Source: Penaeus vannamei (lineage: Eukaryota > Arthropoda > Malacostraca > Decapoda > Penaeidae). From it: 15,000 bases of DNA. Numbering within the stretch: the first letter of the stretch is position 1; each line of letters begins with the position of its first letter. The stretch covers positions 18,988,421-19,003,420 of the forward strand of contig NC_091555.1 of NCBI RefSeq assembly GCF_042767895.1, written 5' to 3'. Shown piece by piece: positions 1 to 7,984 of the stretch. The notes beneath the pieces were generated by a model that worked only from the letters and a program-made list of their open reading frames with translations, had not been told where the DNA came from and made no database searches. The position numbers were made by a program, and so were the translations under genes.

Positions 1-54
1 GAGACGACAAATGAGAGGGAGACGGTGAGGACGAAGGCGAGGACGAGAGTGAAG

Positions 55-209
55 ATAAAAGATAGGGAGAGAGAGAGAGAGAGGCAGAAATATAGAGATA
101 GGCAGAAAGACACCCACACACGCACACGCGCACGCACACGCACACGCACACGCACAAGCATACGCACACACACACATACATACTCATATATATACTTACA
201 TATATATAG
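55..209. repeat. Mixed GA, CA/CACG and TA simple repeats
   Basis: A short (GA) run at 67-82 is followed by a CA-rich stretch with CACG variants from about 111 to 178 and an AT-rich (TA)-type run to 208. It is the degenerate left shoulder of the compound microsatellite that continues to 436. Frames across it give only Arg/Thr/Tyr-rich low-complexity peptide, so I do not call a gene. Confidence 0.85.
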
Positions 210-280
210 AGGGTGAGGGTGAGGGTGAGGGTGAGGTGAGGTGAGGTGAGGTGAGGTGAGGTGAGGGTGAGGGTGAGGGT
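209..280. repeat. (GAGGGT)4-(GAGGT)6-(GAGGGT)3 compound microsatellite
   Basis: Four perfect GAGGGT hexamers (209-232) are followed by six perfect GAGGT pentamers (233-262), then three GAGGGT hexamers (263-280). The pentamer is the hexamer with one G removed. It does not match the arthropod telomere unit TTAGG on either strand, so I do not read it as an interstitial telomere. Confidence 0.95.
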
Positions 281-364
281 GAGGGAGAGGGAGAGGGAGA
301 GGGAGAGGGAGAGGGAGAGGGAGAGGGAGAGGGAGAGGGAGAGGGAGAGGGAGAGGGAGAGGGA
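281..364. repeat. (GAGGGA)14 microsatellite
   Basis: Fourteen uninterrupted hexamers abut the preceding GAGGGT block and differ from it by one base (T to A). The tract is pure purine on this strand. The same GAGGGA-next-to-GA pairing appears in the other orientation near 14197-14340, where CT borders CCCTCT-like units. Confidence 0.95.
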
Positions 365-373
365 GAGAGAGAT

Positions 374-422
<49 letters not shown>

Positions 423-436
423 AAGAAAGAAAGAAA
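365..436. repeat. (GA)n then (GAAA)n microsatellite
   Basis: GA dinucleotides run from 365 with a small interruption at 373-380, continue at 381-418, and pass into GAAA tetramers ending near 436. This is the last step of the unit series that begins at 209. Confidence 0.95.
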
Positions 437-814
437 ACATTAAAGACAAAATCCTCTCCAGAATTTCCTCCCCGCACAAATATTTCCTCCCCGCCTCACA
501 CGCTCACCGAGAGCTCAACCCGGCACAAAATCTTTCTCACCTTCAACAGTGTCCGCGAACCACAACTCTTTCCCCTTCCGAACGCCTCTCGCTTGACTGC
601 CTCTTGCGTGCTTGTCCATACGAGTGAGAAATTCTCCCTTTTCGGCGTGGCGCTACTTTCCCCTCTTTTTCCCCTCTGTTTGCGATCTGAGGAGGTGACG
701 ACTTGGGCGTTTGGCGTCCGGTGCAAGGGAGATCATTGTAATTATATCCTTTTTAATCGATAGTGTTAATAGGAGATGCGAATAATAGCAGTGGATGCCA
801 TCCTGCTGGGACTC
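437..814. other. Unique sequence, no gene seen
   Basis: Ordinary mixed-composition DNA. The only local structure I see is a 13-bp direct repeat, ATTTCCTCCCCGC, at 463-475 and 482-494 (period 19). A minus-strand open frame of 76 codons (496-726) has no recognisable domain and is not called. Confidence 0.6.
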
Positions 815-1135
815 GCAACAAATGTCAACGAGTGAGGAGGAGGGGGAGCAGATGGAGGAGGAGAGGGGGGAGGAGGAGGGGAGGCGTGAGTCAACATTCC
901 CCCTCTCTCCTCATTCCTGTCACTACCTCCCTCCCCCTCGAAAAGGGGGGGAAAAGCCAAGGGCTGTCGCAAAAGTTTGTCTTTGTGCCGACTTTCTTTT
1001 TCGGAGAAGCGGGAGATGGAGTGTCTGGCGAGTGGGGGAAGGGTGGGGGGGAGGGGGTAAGTAAGAGGAGGGACAAGGACAAGAAGGAGAACGGGGGCGG
1101 ATGGTGGAGGAATGGAGGGGGAGGGGGAGTGTTAG
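815..1135. repeat. G-rich purine-biased stretch with G-quadruplex potential
   Basis: Runs of GGAGGA and GGGGG recur through the interval. The densest piece, 1034-1057, has four G runs of three to six separated by one or two bases, which satisfies the usual G-quadruplex pattern. Another dense G run lies at 1117-1127. Open frames crossing it on both strands are low-complexity Gly/Arg or Pro/Ser. Confidence 0.7.
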
Positions 1136-1464
1136 GTAGAAGCGTCACTTGGGCCATTACATCAGCCTGTCCTTGTCCCTCCTCCTACACCCCCCCCACT
1201 CTCGCTCACCCTCACCCTTGCTGTTGCTTTATTGCAAGGGGGGAGGGGGGCACATGATGCACTGGAGAGGGGAAAAAGAAAAGAAGGGGGGAGGAAGGAA
1301 TAACCCAAATAAAGGTTAGCAGAGGGTAGCTTTCCTCAGAGGAAGAAGAAGCAAATGTGTGCTCTTCATTACTTATACGTTGGCGGTCGGATATTCAGCA
1401 AATACGGAATTTCCATAGTTATGACCTAGATTACAATATGGTAATGTTAAGGTGAAACGGTGAC
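1136..1464. other. Unique sequence, no gene seen
   Basis: Mixed C-rich (about 1160-1215) and G-rich (about 1235-1250) segments followed by balanced sequence. I see no gene, RNA or clear repeat. Confidence 0.55.
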
Positions 1465-1476
1465 TTTGACGTCAAA
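1465..1476. promoter_or_regulatory. Perfect CRE-type palindrome
   Basis: The 12-base perfect palindrome TTTGACGTCAAA contains the full consensus TGACGTCA (1467-1474) bound by CREB/ATF-family bZIP proteins. The match is direct from sequence. That it is occupied or functional is inference, and no promoter is visible next to it. Confidence 0.4.
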
Positions 1477-1879
1477 TACGGCATATGTGCTGATATAATG
1501 TTGTATCAATAGACTTATGAAAATGGTGTTTGAAATGTTGATTGCAGTTATGAAAGCGGAAGGAAGGCTATGAACAGTGGCTATGGCAAGAAAGAGAGTA
1601 ATGAAAAGAGAACAAAGATAGACGACCGAGCGAGTAGTCCATCTACATGCAGATGAGATGAGTCGAGTAATCAGCGCCGACGGAATCATGATTAGGAAGC
1701 TTAATTACCCAAGATGATTATCATAGCCGTTCCGAGAAGTTTAGAACATTAAGTACATCACCTAACCTTGTATATAGGGACTTGTGTGTGTCTCTGTGAC
1801 CGTATGTGTGCATTTGTTCAGTGTATTCGTCTAAGTGTCAGTAGATATCCGTCTTGTACCGCAAGCCGCGTTTTGCTCG
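1477..1879. other. Unique sequence, no gene seen
   Basis: AT-leaning unique DNA. A hydrophobic minus-strand frame (1447-1689, 80 codons) has no known motif and probably only reflects composition. A weak TG-rich patch lies near 1780-1815. Confidence 0.5.
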
Positions 1880-2010
1880 TTGCATCACAGCGGACAATAT
1901 CTATAGGGGATATTTATGGCCCTCATTTATTTCCCTTTGCGTCAAACAAAAGACAAGCGCAATGTAATTATCACTTGGCTGGCAATTTATTTTGCGCCTG
2001 TTGAGTTTCT
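1880..2010. promoter_or_regulatory. Candidate conserved non-coding island
   Basis: A unique, non-repetitive island with dense AT-rich motifs: TATTTATGG near 1911-1919, CATTTATTT near 1924, and TGTAATTATCACTTGG near 1962-1977, which carries a TAATTA-type homeodomain core. Composition differs sharply from the TG-rich repeat that follows. I infer a possible enhancer. I cannot test conservation. Confidence 0.25.
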
Positions 2011-2021
2011 GGCGGTGGTTT

Positions 2022-2090
2022 TGTGTGCGTGTGTGTGTGTTTGTCTCTGTCTGTGTTTCTTTGTTTCATTGTGTTTGTTTATGCTCTGCG
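2022..2090. repeat. Imperfect (GT)n and TG/TTG-rich stretch
   Basis: GT dinucleotides at 2022-2042 are followed by degenerate TGT/CTG/TTT sequence. Frames here give Cys/Val-rich peptide, which is the signature of repeat translation. Confidence 0.7.
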
Positions 2091-2149
2091 TGGAGGGGAT
2101 ATCCGTTGGTGACTAACCACTCCAATTCGTTCGCAATGATCTGTCTAGA

Positions 2150-2640
2150 TTTACCTCCTGACGTGTTGATCGTCATTTAAATGTGCATTTCGTAGCGGCC
2201 ATTCAGTATCTGGCGCAACCATTGAGCCGGTATGCGAGGGGGAGGGAACAAGATTTCGCTTTCGCAGGCCGTGTTTATGGCGATGAGTGCCAAAGCCCCG
2301 GGCCCCTGATTGGCACCCGAGGACAATAGTGCCACTACAGAGGCCATTAGCAATCTGCGGTGAGGGGAGCCTGGAGGGAGAGAGGGCGGTCCCTGGCGGT
2401 CGGTTGGCTGGACGGTCTCTGAGTAAGTATAACAGTGACTTGAATGCCCTATCCTTGCTCATAGACACGTGTCTTGCGGGGCTATAGGAATACGTGTTAT
2501 ACTGCATATTGCCATAGTCCTATTACGAAGGCGATGATTGGATTCCGTTCCCGGAGTGACCGAACACGAGCCTTGGCGTGCGGAAACCGGATTCGGATAG
2601 GAGTGTGTGCGTTCGAACGTCTCGGATTACTCTGTCTACA
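2150..2640. other. CpG-rich unique block with several palindromes
   Basis: Balanced, CpG-rich, non-repetitive sequence. It carries the inverted pair GTGCCAA (2287-2293) and TTGGCAC (2310-2316), the 12-base palindrome AGACACGTGTCT (2463-2474, with a CACGTG E-box) and the 10-base palindrome CGTTCGAACG (2610-2619). A strong 5' splice-site-like string GTAAGTAT lies at 2423-2430. Opposing short frames exist on both strands (2287-2487 plus, 2151-2507 minus), but neither has a recognisable domain. Confidence 0.35.
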
Positions 2641-2696
2641 AGAACGGTAAAGGGGGGGAGGGGGGCATTCGTATAGTGTAACTCTCTTATTTCTTC

Positions 2697-2929
<233 letters not shown>

Positions 2930-2933
<4 letters not shown>

Positions 2934-3377
2934 CATCTCATCTTCCTTCTTCATCCTTCCCCTCGCTTCGTCTCTCTTCTCTTCCTCCGATATCCCCTGC
3001 TTTTCCTTTCATGTCTTCTCCATCTCTCACTATTTTATCTCATATTCCTCTCATCTCTCTCTATTTCATATCTTTTTCTTCTCTCTCTCCTTCCCATCTC
3101 TTCCCTTTTCCCTTGCTCCCCTCACTCTTTTTACCTTCAATTTCCTCTCATTTCTCCATCCCTCCCGTCTCTTCCCCCTTTCTTTCTCATATCCCCCCCC
3201 GCTTCTCTGCCTCCCATCTCTTCTCATTCTCTATTCAGTCTCTTTTCCTCTTCTCCCTCCCATCTCGTCTCATTCTCCATCCAGTATCTGTTCATTTTCC
3301 TCTCCCTCCCATCTCTCCTCTCCTCTCCCTCCCTCCCTCTCTCCTATCACCCCCCCTCTCGCGCTTCCTCTCCCCCG
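2930..3377. repeat. Degenerate polypyrimidine tract
   Basis: The CT array passes into about 450 bases that are overwhelmingly C and T with scattered A and few G. CCCATCTC recurs. At 3211-3256 and 3257-3305 there are two clear tandem units of 46 and 49 bases that begin CTCCCATCTC and share most of their length, and a third start appears at 3306. The plus-strand 152-codon Ser/Pro frame over this tract is compositional, not a gene. Confidence 0.85.
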
Positions 3378-3596
3378 TTAGGCAATAGGATCTGAGACCA
3401 ATTTTGCCAATTATTTCCCGTGCCGAGTCCTCCCTCCCCTCCTATTCATCTTCGAAGGATATTTCTGGAACCTTGGCTAAACACATCCCTTCGCCTGTGT
3501 GTTGAGTTGTGGTCCACATCATTTCAACTAGTAGATTACTGTATTCTCATGTTTTATTACCCTGTTTTTATTTGATTTTTTTTTTTTTTTTTTTTA
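3378..3596. other. Unique sequence ending in a T20 run
   Basis: Mixed unique sequence without a gene, ending in an uninterrupted run of 20 T (3576-3595). The T run could be the antisense poly(A) of an old retroposed copy, but I see no duplicated target site or recognisable element body, so I leave it as a homopolymer. Confidence 0.6.
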
Positions 3597-3925
3597 TTCC
3601 AAATGTTATAAAAAGACCGAGACTATAAATCCGTATAAGTATGGGGTTAGCGCCGGCGTATGTTGAGGCTTCGGCCCTTTTTAGCCCTTGTTAGAGCCAA
3701 AAGTGACTCATTACGTGGTTATTTATTATTAATCCACTTCATGTGTCATTCATTTGGGAGGTTAATTGCCCCAGGCGCGTATTTATTGCTTTTTTGGTTC
3801 AGCACCTTTAATGATGCAAAAAATGTGGGAAAAAAATCGTGTTTATTTTTCCTGTCTGCCATGTTCCTGTCATTTATGATGGTCGTGATTAATGTAATTC
3901 ATAGTGGTAGTTAAGGGACTTACTT
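3597..3925. promoter_or_regulatory. Candidate enhancer island with homeodomain, AP-1 and TATA-like motifs
   Basis: Non-repetitive AT-rich sequence with a TATA-like string TATAAAAAG (3607-3615), a perfect AP-1 site TGACTCA (3704-3710), a K50-type site TAATCC (3730-3735), Caudal/AbdB-type TTTATTG (3782-3788) and TTTATGA (3873-3879), and an Exd-Hox-type TGATTAAT (3886-3893). Motif identities follow known consensus sites. Their clustering within about 190 bases is visible, and function is inferred. The 84-codon frame over it (3660-3914) has no domain and is rich in Phe/Leu from TTT/TTA composition. Confidence 0.35.
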
Positions 3926-4660
3926 TTAGATTCCGGTCCTGTTGTTTTTTTCTTTATAAATTTGCACACGCGCGCCTACGCACATATAACGATTTCCAGA
4001 CCTCGATTGGAGAACATAAAACTGGCAAGACATGAACCAGACTTTTTTTAATGGAAGCTGAGAGATATATGAGATTTATAGGGCTACGATACGACCCTCC
4101 TATGAAGCTTTTAGTGTAATTTACCTGAGCTTCTTTTTTCAGCCTTATAAGGGGTCAAGGCACCTTCTGCCAGTTTTGTGTTTTGATTAAAGATGGTAAG
4201 AATAACTCTCTTTTACCCCTAATGATTATACACATTATGTAAGTTAGAACTATGCGCGTAAATATACGTACATACACGCATGTATACATATGCTGACACT
4301 TGTATGAATTCATAAATACAAACAGGCAAATGGACGAACGAACGGACAGACACAAGGGAACACAAGTACTGACCCACATTTCTTTTTGTCATTATTTAGA
4401 TAAAGAATAATATATAAAGCTCTTCGGAATGGCGGCGTGACCCTGGAAAGCACAGGATTTCAGGTCGCAAGCACACAGCTCGCTTGCTCTTGCGTGGCAT
4501 TAATGGAGCTCGAACGCCTGCCAGGTCCCCCGGCGGTGCGTCAGGAGAGCGGCGAAAAGTCGAGTCCCTTATTCACCTCAACTTCCCACTTTTCGTTTCT
4601 GGAATTCGAGACACTTTAGGCCAGAATGGGAGGTTGATAAATACGAGAAAGAAAGAAAGG
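3926..4660. other. Unique AT-rich sequence, no gene seen
   Basis: AT-leaning unique DNA with short CA/TA patches (about 3963-3990 and 4255-4300). From about 4440 it becomes more GC-balanced, with overlapping 60-codon plus-strand frames lacking any domain. No RNA gene or element recognised. Confidence 0.55.
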
Positions 4661-4965
4661 GTGAAATAAGGAGCGTCGGGTCCGGCTAATGACTTTATGA
4701 GGGGGGTTGTTTCCCCTCATTTTATTTGGGTTTTTATTGGAGTTTTTTCTTTTACTGCAGGGTTTATGTTTGCCATTTTTGAAGTTTTATGGTAAAAGGC
4801 ACACGTCGCGCGCGCCGCATTTGATATTATGTTTGTCCCTCGTAATGCCACGAGCCTGAATGTAAACAGAGAGGTTGTGGTTGTTTTTATATATTATTGC
4901 ATTAGCATTGCGGGGTTTTATTTACTCTTGTGTGGTGCGATATAAATGTAGGTCTCATACACACA
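4661..4965. promoter_or_regulatory. Candidate enhancer island with hairpin, forkhead and Runt-type motifs
   Basis: Unique sequence with the inverted repeat ATGAGGGG (4697-4704) and CCCCTCAT (4713-4720), a forkhead-type TGTAAACA (4861-4868) and a Runt-type TGTGGTT (4876-4882) eight bases further on, plus several TTTATG/TTTATT cores. A good 3' splice acceptor (pyrimidine tract then CAG ending at 4760) also occurs. Function is inference. Confidence 0.3.
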
Positions 4966-5364
4966 CTGACTTACACATGCGTTCGTAAAACACGCCTATA
5001 CACTAACGTTTCGCTCAAAAAAAAAAGTAATTACAAAAAATAGAAAATGAGGATAATGATACGCAAACACTCTTTCTACACATTTGGGCATACGCACGTA
5101 CGGAGGGACACAGGCATTTACAAACAAACCAGTATCACGTGTCATCCTATTACTGTCTAAAACGGTTGGAAATGCAGCCATAAGATTGTAATTAGAAGTG
5201 TAATTGTCTCCATAGGCCTACTGCTGCCTTGCCTCCCCGTCAGCCTCGTAGCAAGAGAGACTTCCTCGCGAGCCGTCCAGAACCCCGAGACCCACAAGCG
5301 TTCCTCGCGAGTGTCCTGATTTAGAAGCTCGGCGTCTTATCTAGCGTCGTAAAGTCCGCTCGGT
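4966..5364. other. Unique sequence with a duplicated CTCGCGAG element
   Basis: No gene seen. At 5262-5272 and 5301-5311 the 11-mer TTCCTCGCGAG occurs twice, 39 bases apart, and each copy contains the 8-base palindrome CTCGCGAG. The stretch 5220-5345 is CpG-rich compared with the AT-rich sequence before it. Confidence 0.5.
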
Positions 5365-5439
5365 GGGCGGAGGATGTGGGTGTGGGGGTGTGGGGGGCTG
5401 TGTGTCTTTAGGAGGCGGTTGTGTGGGGGTGGGGGAGGG
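5365..5439 (+). other. G-rich TG stretch with G-quadruplex potential
   Basis: G runs of three or more lie at 5365-5367, 5378-5380, 5384-5388, 5392-5397, 5425-5429, 5431-5435 and 5437-5439, linked mostly by TGT. Adjacent runs have short loops, so one or two quadruplexes are possible on this strand. Gly-rich and Pro-rich frames across it are artefacts. Confidence 0.55.
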
Positions 5440-5830
5440 AGCTTGCTGCGACGGAGATAACAGAGGCTCGGTAAAACATAATGCTTTATGGATTAAAGCC
5501 CCGTCAAGTTCTTTTGTTGACGTGGGTAATGTCGTCTGGGAACGACGTGCTGATGCGGCAGCACCGTCACGCCCCTCCCCCCCCTCAACTCGGAATTCGG
5601 TGCTGGAAGACCTTTTTTTCACATAATGTGCTTGTGCTTTTGATGTGTTGGCTGGGGTGGTGGAAGGGGAGGAGGGAGGATGAGGAGTAGAGGTTGAAGG
5701 GAAGAGGGAGAAGAGAAGAGAAGCAGGGAAGAAGAGGATGGATGGTGCTTATTTTGCCTCGCTCTTGAGGAGATATATTTACCTGTCCGTTGCGTCATCG
5801 CTATACTCATCGGGGGTAGACGCCATGTCT
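5440..5830. other. Unique sequence with a purine-rich segment
   Basis: No gene seen. From about 5645 to 5745 the strand is strongly A/G-rich. The 9-mer AGAGGATGG (5733-5741) has its reverse complement at 5866-5874 in the pyrimidine tract that follows. Confidence 0.5.
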
Positions 5831-5935
5831 TCTTCCCCCCCCCCCCCTATTCTTCCTCTTCTCTCCCATCCTCTATCCCTTATTCCGCTCTTATCCTTGC
5901 CGCTTACTCCTCATTCTTGACTTCGTACCATTCTT
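5831..5935. repeat. C13 run and pyrimidine-rich tract
   Basis: An uninterrupted run of 13 C (5835-5847) leads into C/T-rich sequence. Low complexity, no coding signal. Confidence 0.75.
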
Positions 5936-6352
5936 GCTTCGTTTGCTCATCCTTTCACCCTGTCACCCCACCCTATACCCCCACCCCTCACCTCCGTGAC
6001 CTTGCAATCCGTTAGTCTGGATATTGGCGCGTGTCCGGTTAATGGGACGGACAAAACAGCCGTAGATTTGGGGGATATTATCCGGCAAGAGTTGTTTATA
6101 CGCGGCCGGGACTCGTAAACGTTGCTATCTGTCTCTTGCCGGTGGATGATTCGTGTGTGCATGTGGGTGAGTGCGTATGTATTTATGCCTGTGTGCATGT
6201 GTGTGAGTGTGCGTGTGTGTACGAGTGTTGTTCCCGTAGTTTATTGTTTATTATGTAATACCTTATTTTTCATCTTGACGTTCGGACCGCCTCGTAAGAA
6301 TCATCGGTCATAGGACTCTTTAACAGATGTTACGATATTAGAATTTTAATCT
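5936..6352. other. Unique sequence with inverted repeat and a TG patch
   Basis: Unique DNA containing the 10-bp arms CCGGCAAGAG (6082-6091) and CTCTTGCCGG (6133-6142) and, just after, an imperfect TG-rich patch (about 6152-6229). No gene seen. Confidence 0.5.
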
Positions 6353-6368
6353 AAAAGAGAGAGGGAAA

Positions 6369-6436
<68 letters not shown>

Positions 6437-6714
6437 GGGAGGGAGGGAGAGAGAGAGAGAGAGGGAGAAGGGGAGGGAGGGAGGGAGAGAGGGAGGGAGG
6501 GAAAGAGAGAGAGAGAGAAGGGGAAGGAGGGAGGGAGAGAGGGAGGGAGAGAGAAGGGGAGGGAGGGAAGGAGAGGGAGGGAAGGAGAGGGAGGGAAGGA
6601 GAGAGAGAGGGAGGGGAGGAGAGAGGGAGGGAGGGAGGGAGAGAGAAAGGGAGGGAGGGAGGGAGAGAGGGAGGGAGGGAGAGAGGGAGGGAGAGAGAGA
6701 GGGAGGGAGAGAGA

Positions 6715-6758
<44 letters not shown>

Positions 6759-6785
6759 GGGGGGAAGAGAGGGAGAGAGAGAGAG
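6353..6785. repeat. Long homopurine GA/GGGA tract
   Basis: From 6353 to 6757 every base is A or G (405 bases), and after one T at 6758 purines continue to 6785. It begins as (GA)n, breaks up into GGGA/GAGA mixtures with recurrent GGAAGGAGAGGGA-like units around 6560-6610, and ends as (GA)n. All three minus-strand frames stay open, giving 160-260-codon Ser/Pro/Leu translations. These are simple-repeat artefacts and not proteins. Confidence 0.97.
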
Positions 6786-7329
6786 CGAAGTAGGTAGAGG
6801 AACAGACACCCCATAAACAGGTAGACAGCAAACAGACACCCAACAAAAAATATATATGACAAATAAACAGAAAGGGAGGAGACGAAAATAGGTGAGAGGG
6901 AGAGGGAGAAGCGATGGAGAGAGGGAGAGATTGATGGTGACAAGCGAGGCGACCTTTCCCTCTTCATAAGTGAGCCTCTTGAGGTGGCGAAGGAGTGTAT
7001 TTGGCAGGCTCGAAGGGGTGAGTATACGCAGGGGGGAGGGGGGGAGGTGTGGAGGGGGTATGGCAAGAGGATTTTTTTTCCAGTAGGTTGAGAGTGAAGT
7101 GGAAGGGATCCATACACCCTTTTTTATTTCTTTTTTTTTTGTGTGTGTGAGGGGGAGGTAGAGGGGTGGATTTTTTTCAATAAGAATTGTACGGGATGAA
7201 AACCGTGAATGTAGAGGGAGTTCATTGGAAAGGGTCTTTTATCTCTGTTCTTTGAAAAACATACATCGAAGAAGCGTACAAAGGGAACGATATCTACAGT
7301 CAGAGCGACAAATATCGATACGACACCCT
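6786..7329. other. Low-complexity-flanked unique sequence, no gene seen
   Basis: A/G-biased sequence to about 7060, with short T runs (around 7072 and 7131) and a GTGTGTGTG patch at 7141-7149. No gene, RNA or mobile element recognised. Confidence 0.5.
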
Positions 7330-7339
7330 CCCCCCCCCC

Positions 7340-7370
<31 letters not shown>

Positions 7371-7371
7371 G
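7330..7371. repeat. C11-A20-(GA)n homopolymer junction
   Basis: Eleven C (7330-7340) are directly joined to twenty A (7341-7360) and then GA dinucleotides (7361-7371). A/G-rich sequence continues to about 7390. The A run could be a retroposon tail, but no body or target duplication is visible. Confidence 0.85.
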
Positions 7372-7984
7372 AAAAAAAGAGAAAAAAATCCAGGGACATT
7401 TCATGTTAAGGAAATCTGTAGTTGTGAAGAAGGAAGGAATTGGAGAAGGAGGAGCAAAGGGAGAAGGAAGAGGAGGAAGAGGAAGGGTGGGAATGAGAGT
7501 AGGAGGTTGAGGGCCGGTAGACATGAAGTGACCTTTTTTTTTGGTGCAATATATTTGTTCACTCTTTCGTTATCACCGCATGGAGGGAAGGGTAGCGATG
7601 AAAGAACGCACGCGGTTTACTTTTTATAATTGTTATTCATGGAAACTGTAAATTTTTCATGGTATTTCTCACACTGAATGAAAAAAGCTCTAGTTTTTTT
7701 TAGATTTTATCCATGGATGGCTCCATTCGTTAGAATACATTAGCATAGAGAATTCAGAAGCAGGTTGTCGTTTTGAGCAGACATCTAATATCACTTCGGA
7801 TTTTTAGGCCTACCGACTCCCAGAATTTGTGAGAGCGAGAAGGAGAGAAAAATCTCATTTAGAAAGCGGAGAGAGAGAGAAAGGGCCTCGGCGATGGCAC
7901 GCACGTAATGTAAACATGCTGGAGACGCTGTGGCAGACGCCTTCGAGAGGCCTAAGAAAGTGCAATTTTTGCGTTATTAGCGAC
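7372..7984. other. Purine-rich then unique sequence, no gene seen
   Basis: A/G-rich to about 7510, then AT-rich unique sequence. A forkhead-type TGTAAACA occurs at 7909-7916. A short GA run lies near 7869-7882. The 134-codon plus-strand frame (7225-7629) is Lys/Arg-rich from the purine composition and is not called. Confidence 0.5.

Noticed and set aside
209..280. GAGGGT/GAGGT arrays as interstitial telomeric repeat
   Set aside because: Neither unit matches TTAGG or TTAGGG on either strand.
1057..1062. GTAAGT 5' splice site after a G run
   Set aside because: No open frame with a domain or acceptor upstream, and the string arises easily in G/A-rich sequence.
1447..1689. Hydrophobic 80-codon minus-strand frame
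   Set aside because: No known family features, and AT-rich reverse-strand frames commonly give Ile/Leu/Phe/Ser runs.
2930..3388. 152-codon plus-strand Ser/Pro-rich frame
   Set aside because: Polypyrimidine DNA contains almost no stop codons, so the frame length is expected. No motif or codon signal.
3576..3595. T20 run as the tail of an antisense retroposon
   Set aside because: No flanking target-site duplication and no recognisable element body adjoining it.
5733..5874. Inverted AGAGGATGG / CCATCCTCT linking a purine and a pyrimidine tract
   Set aside because: A 9-bp match between tracts of opposite strand bias 124 bases apart is expected by composition.
6338..7117. 259-codon minus-strand open frame, with two overlapping frames of about 165 codons
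   Set aside because: All three frames stay open because the tract is pure pyrimidine on that strand. The product is Ser/Pro/Leu low complexity with no domain.
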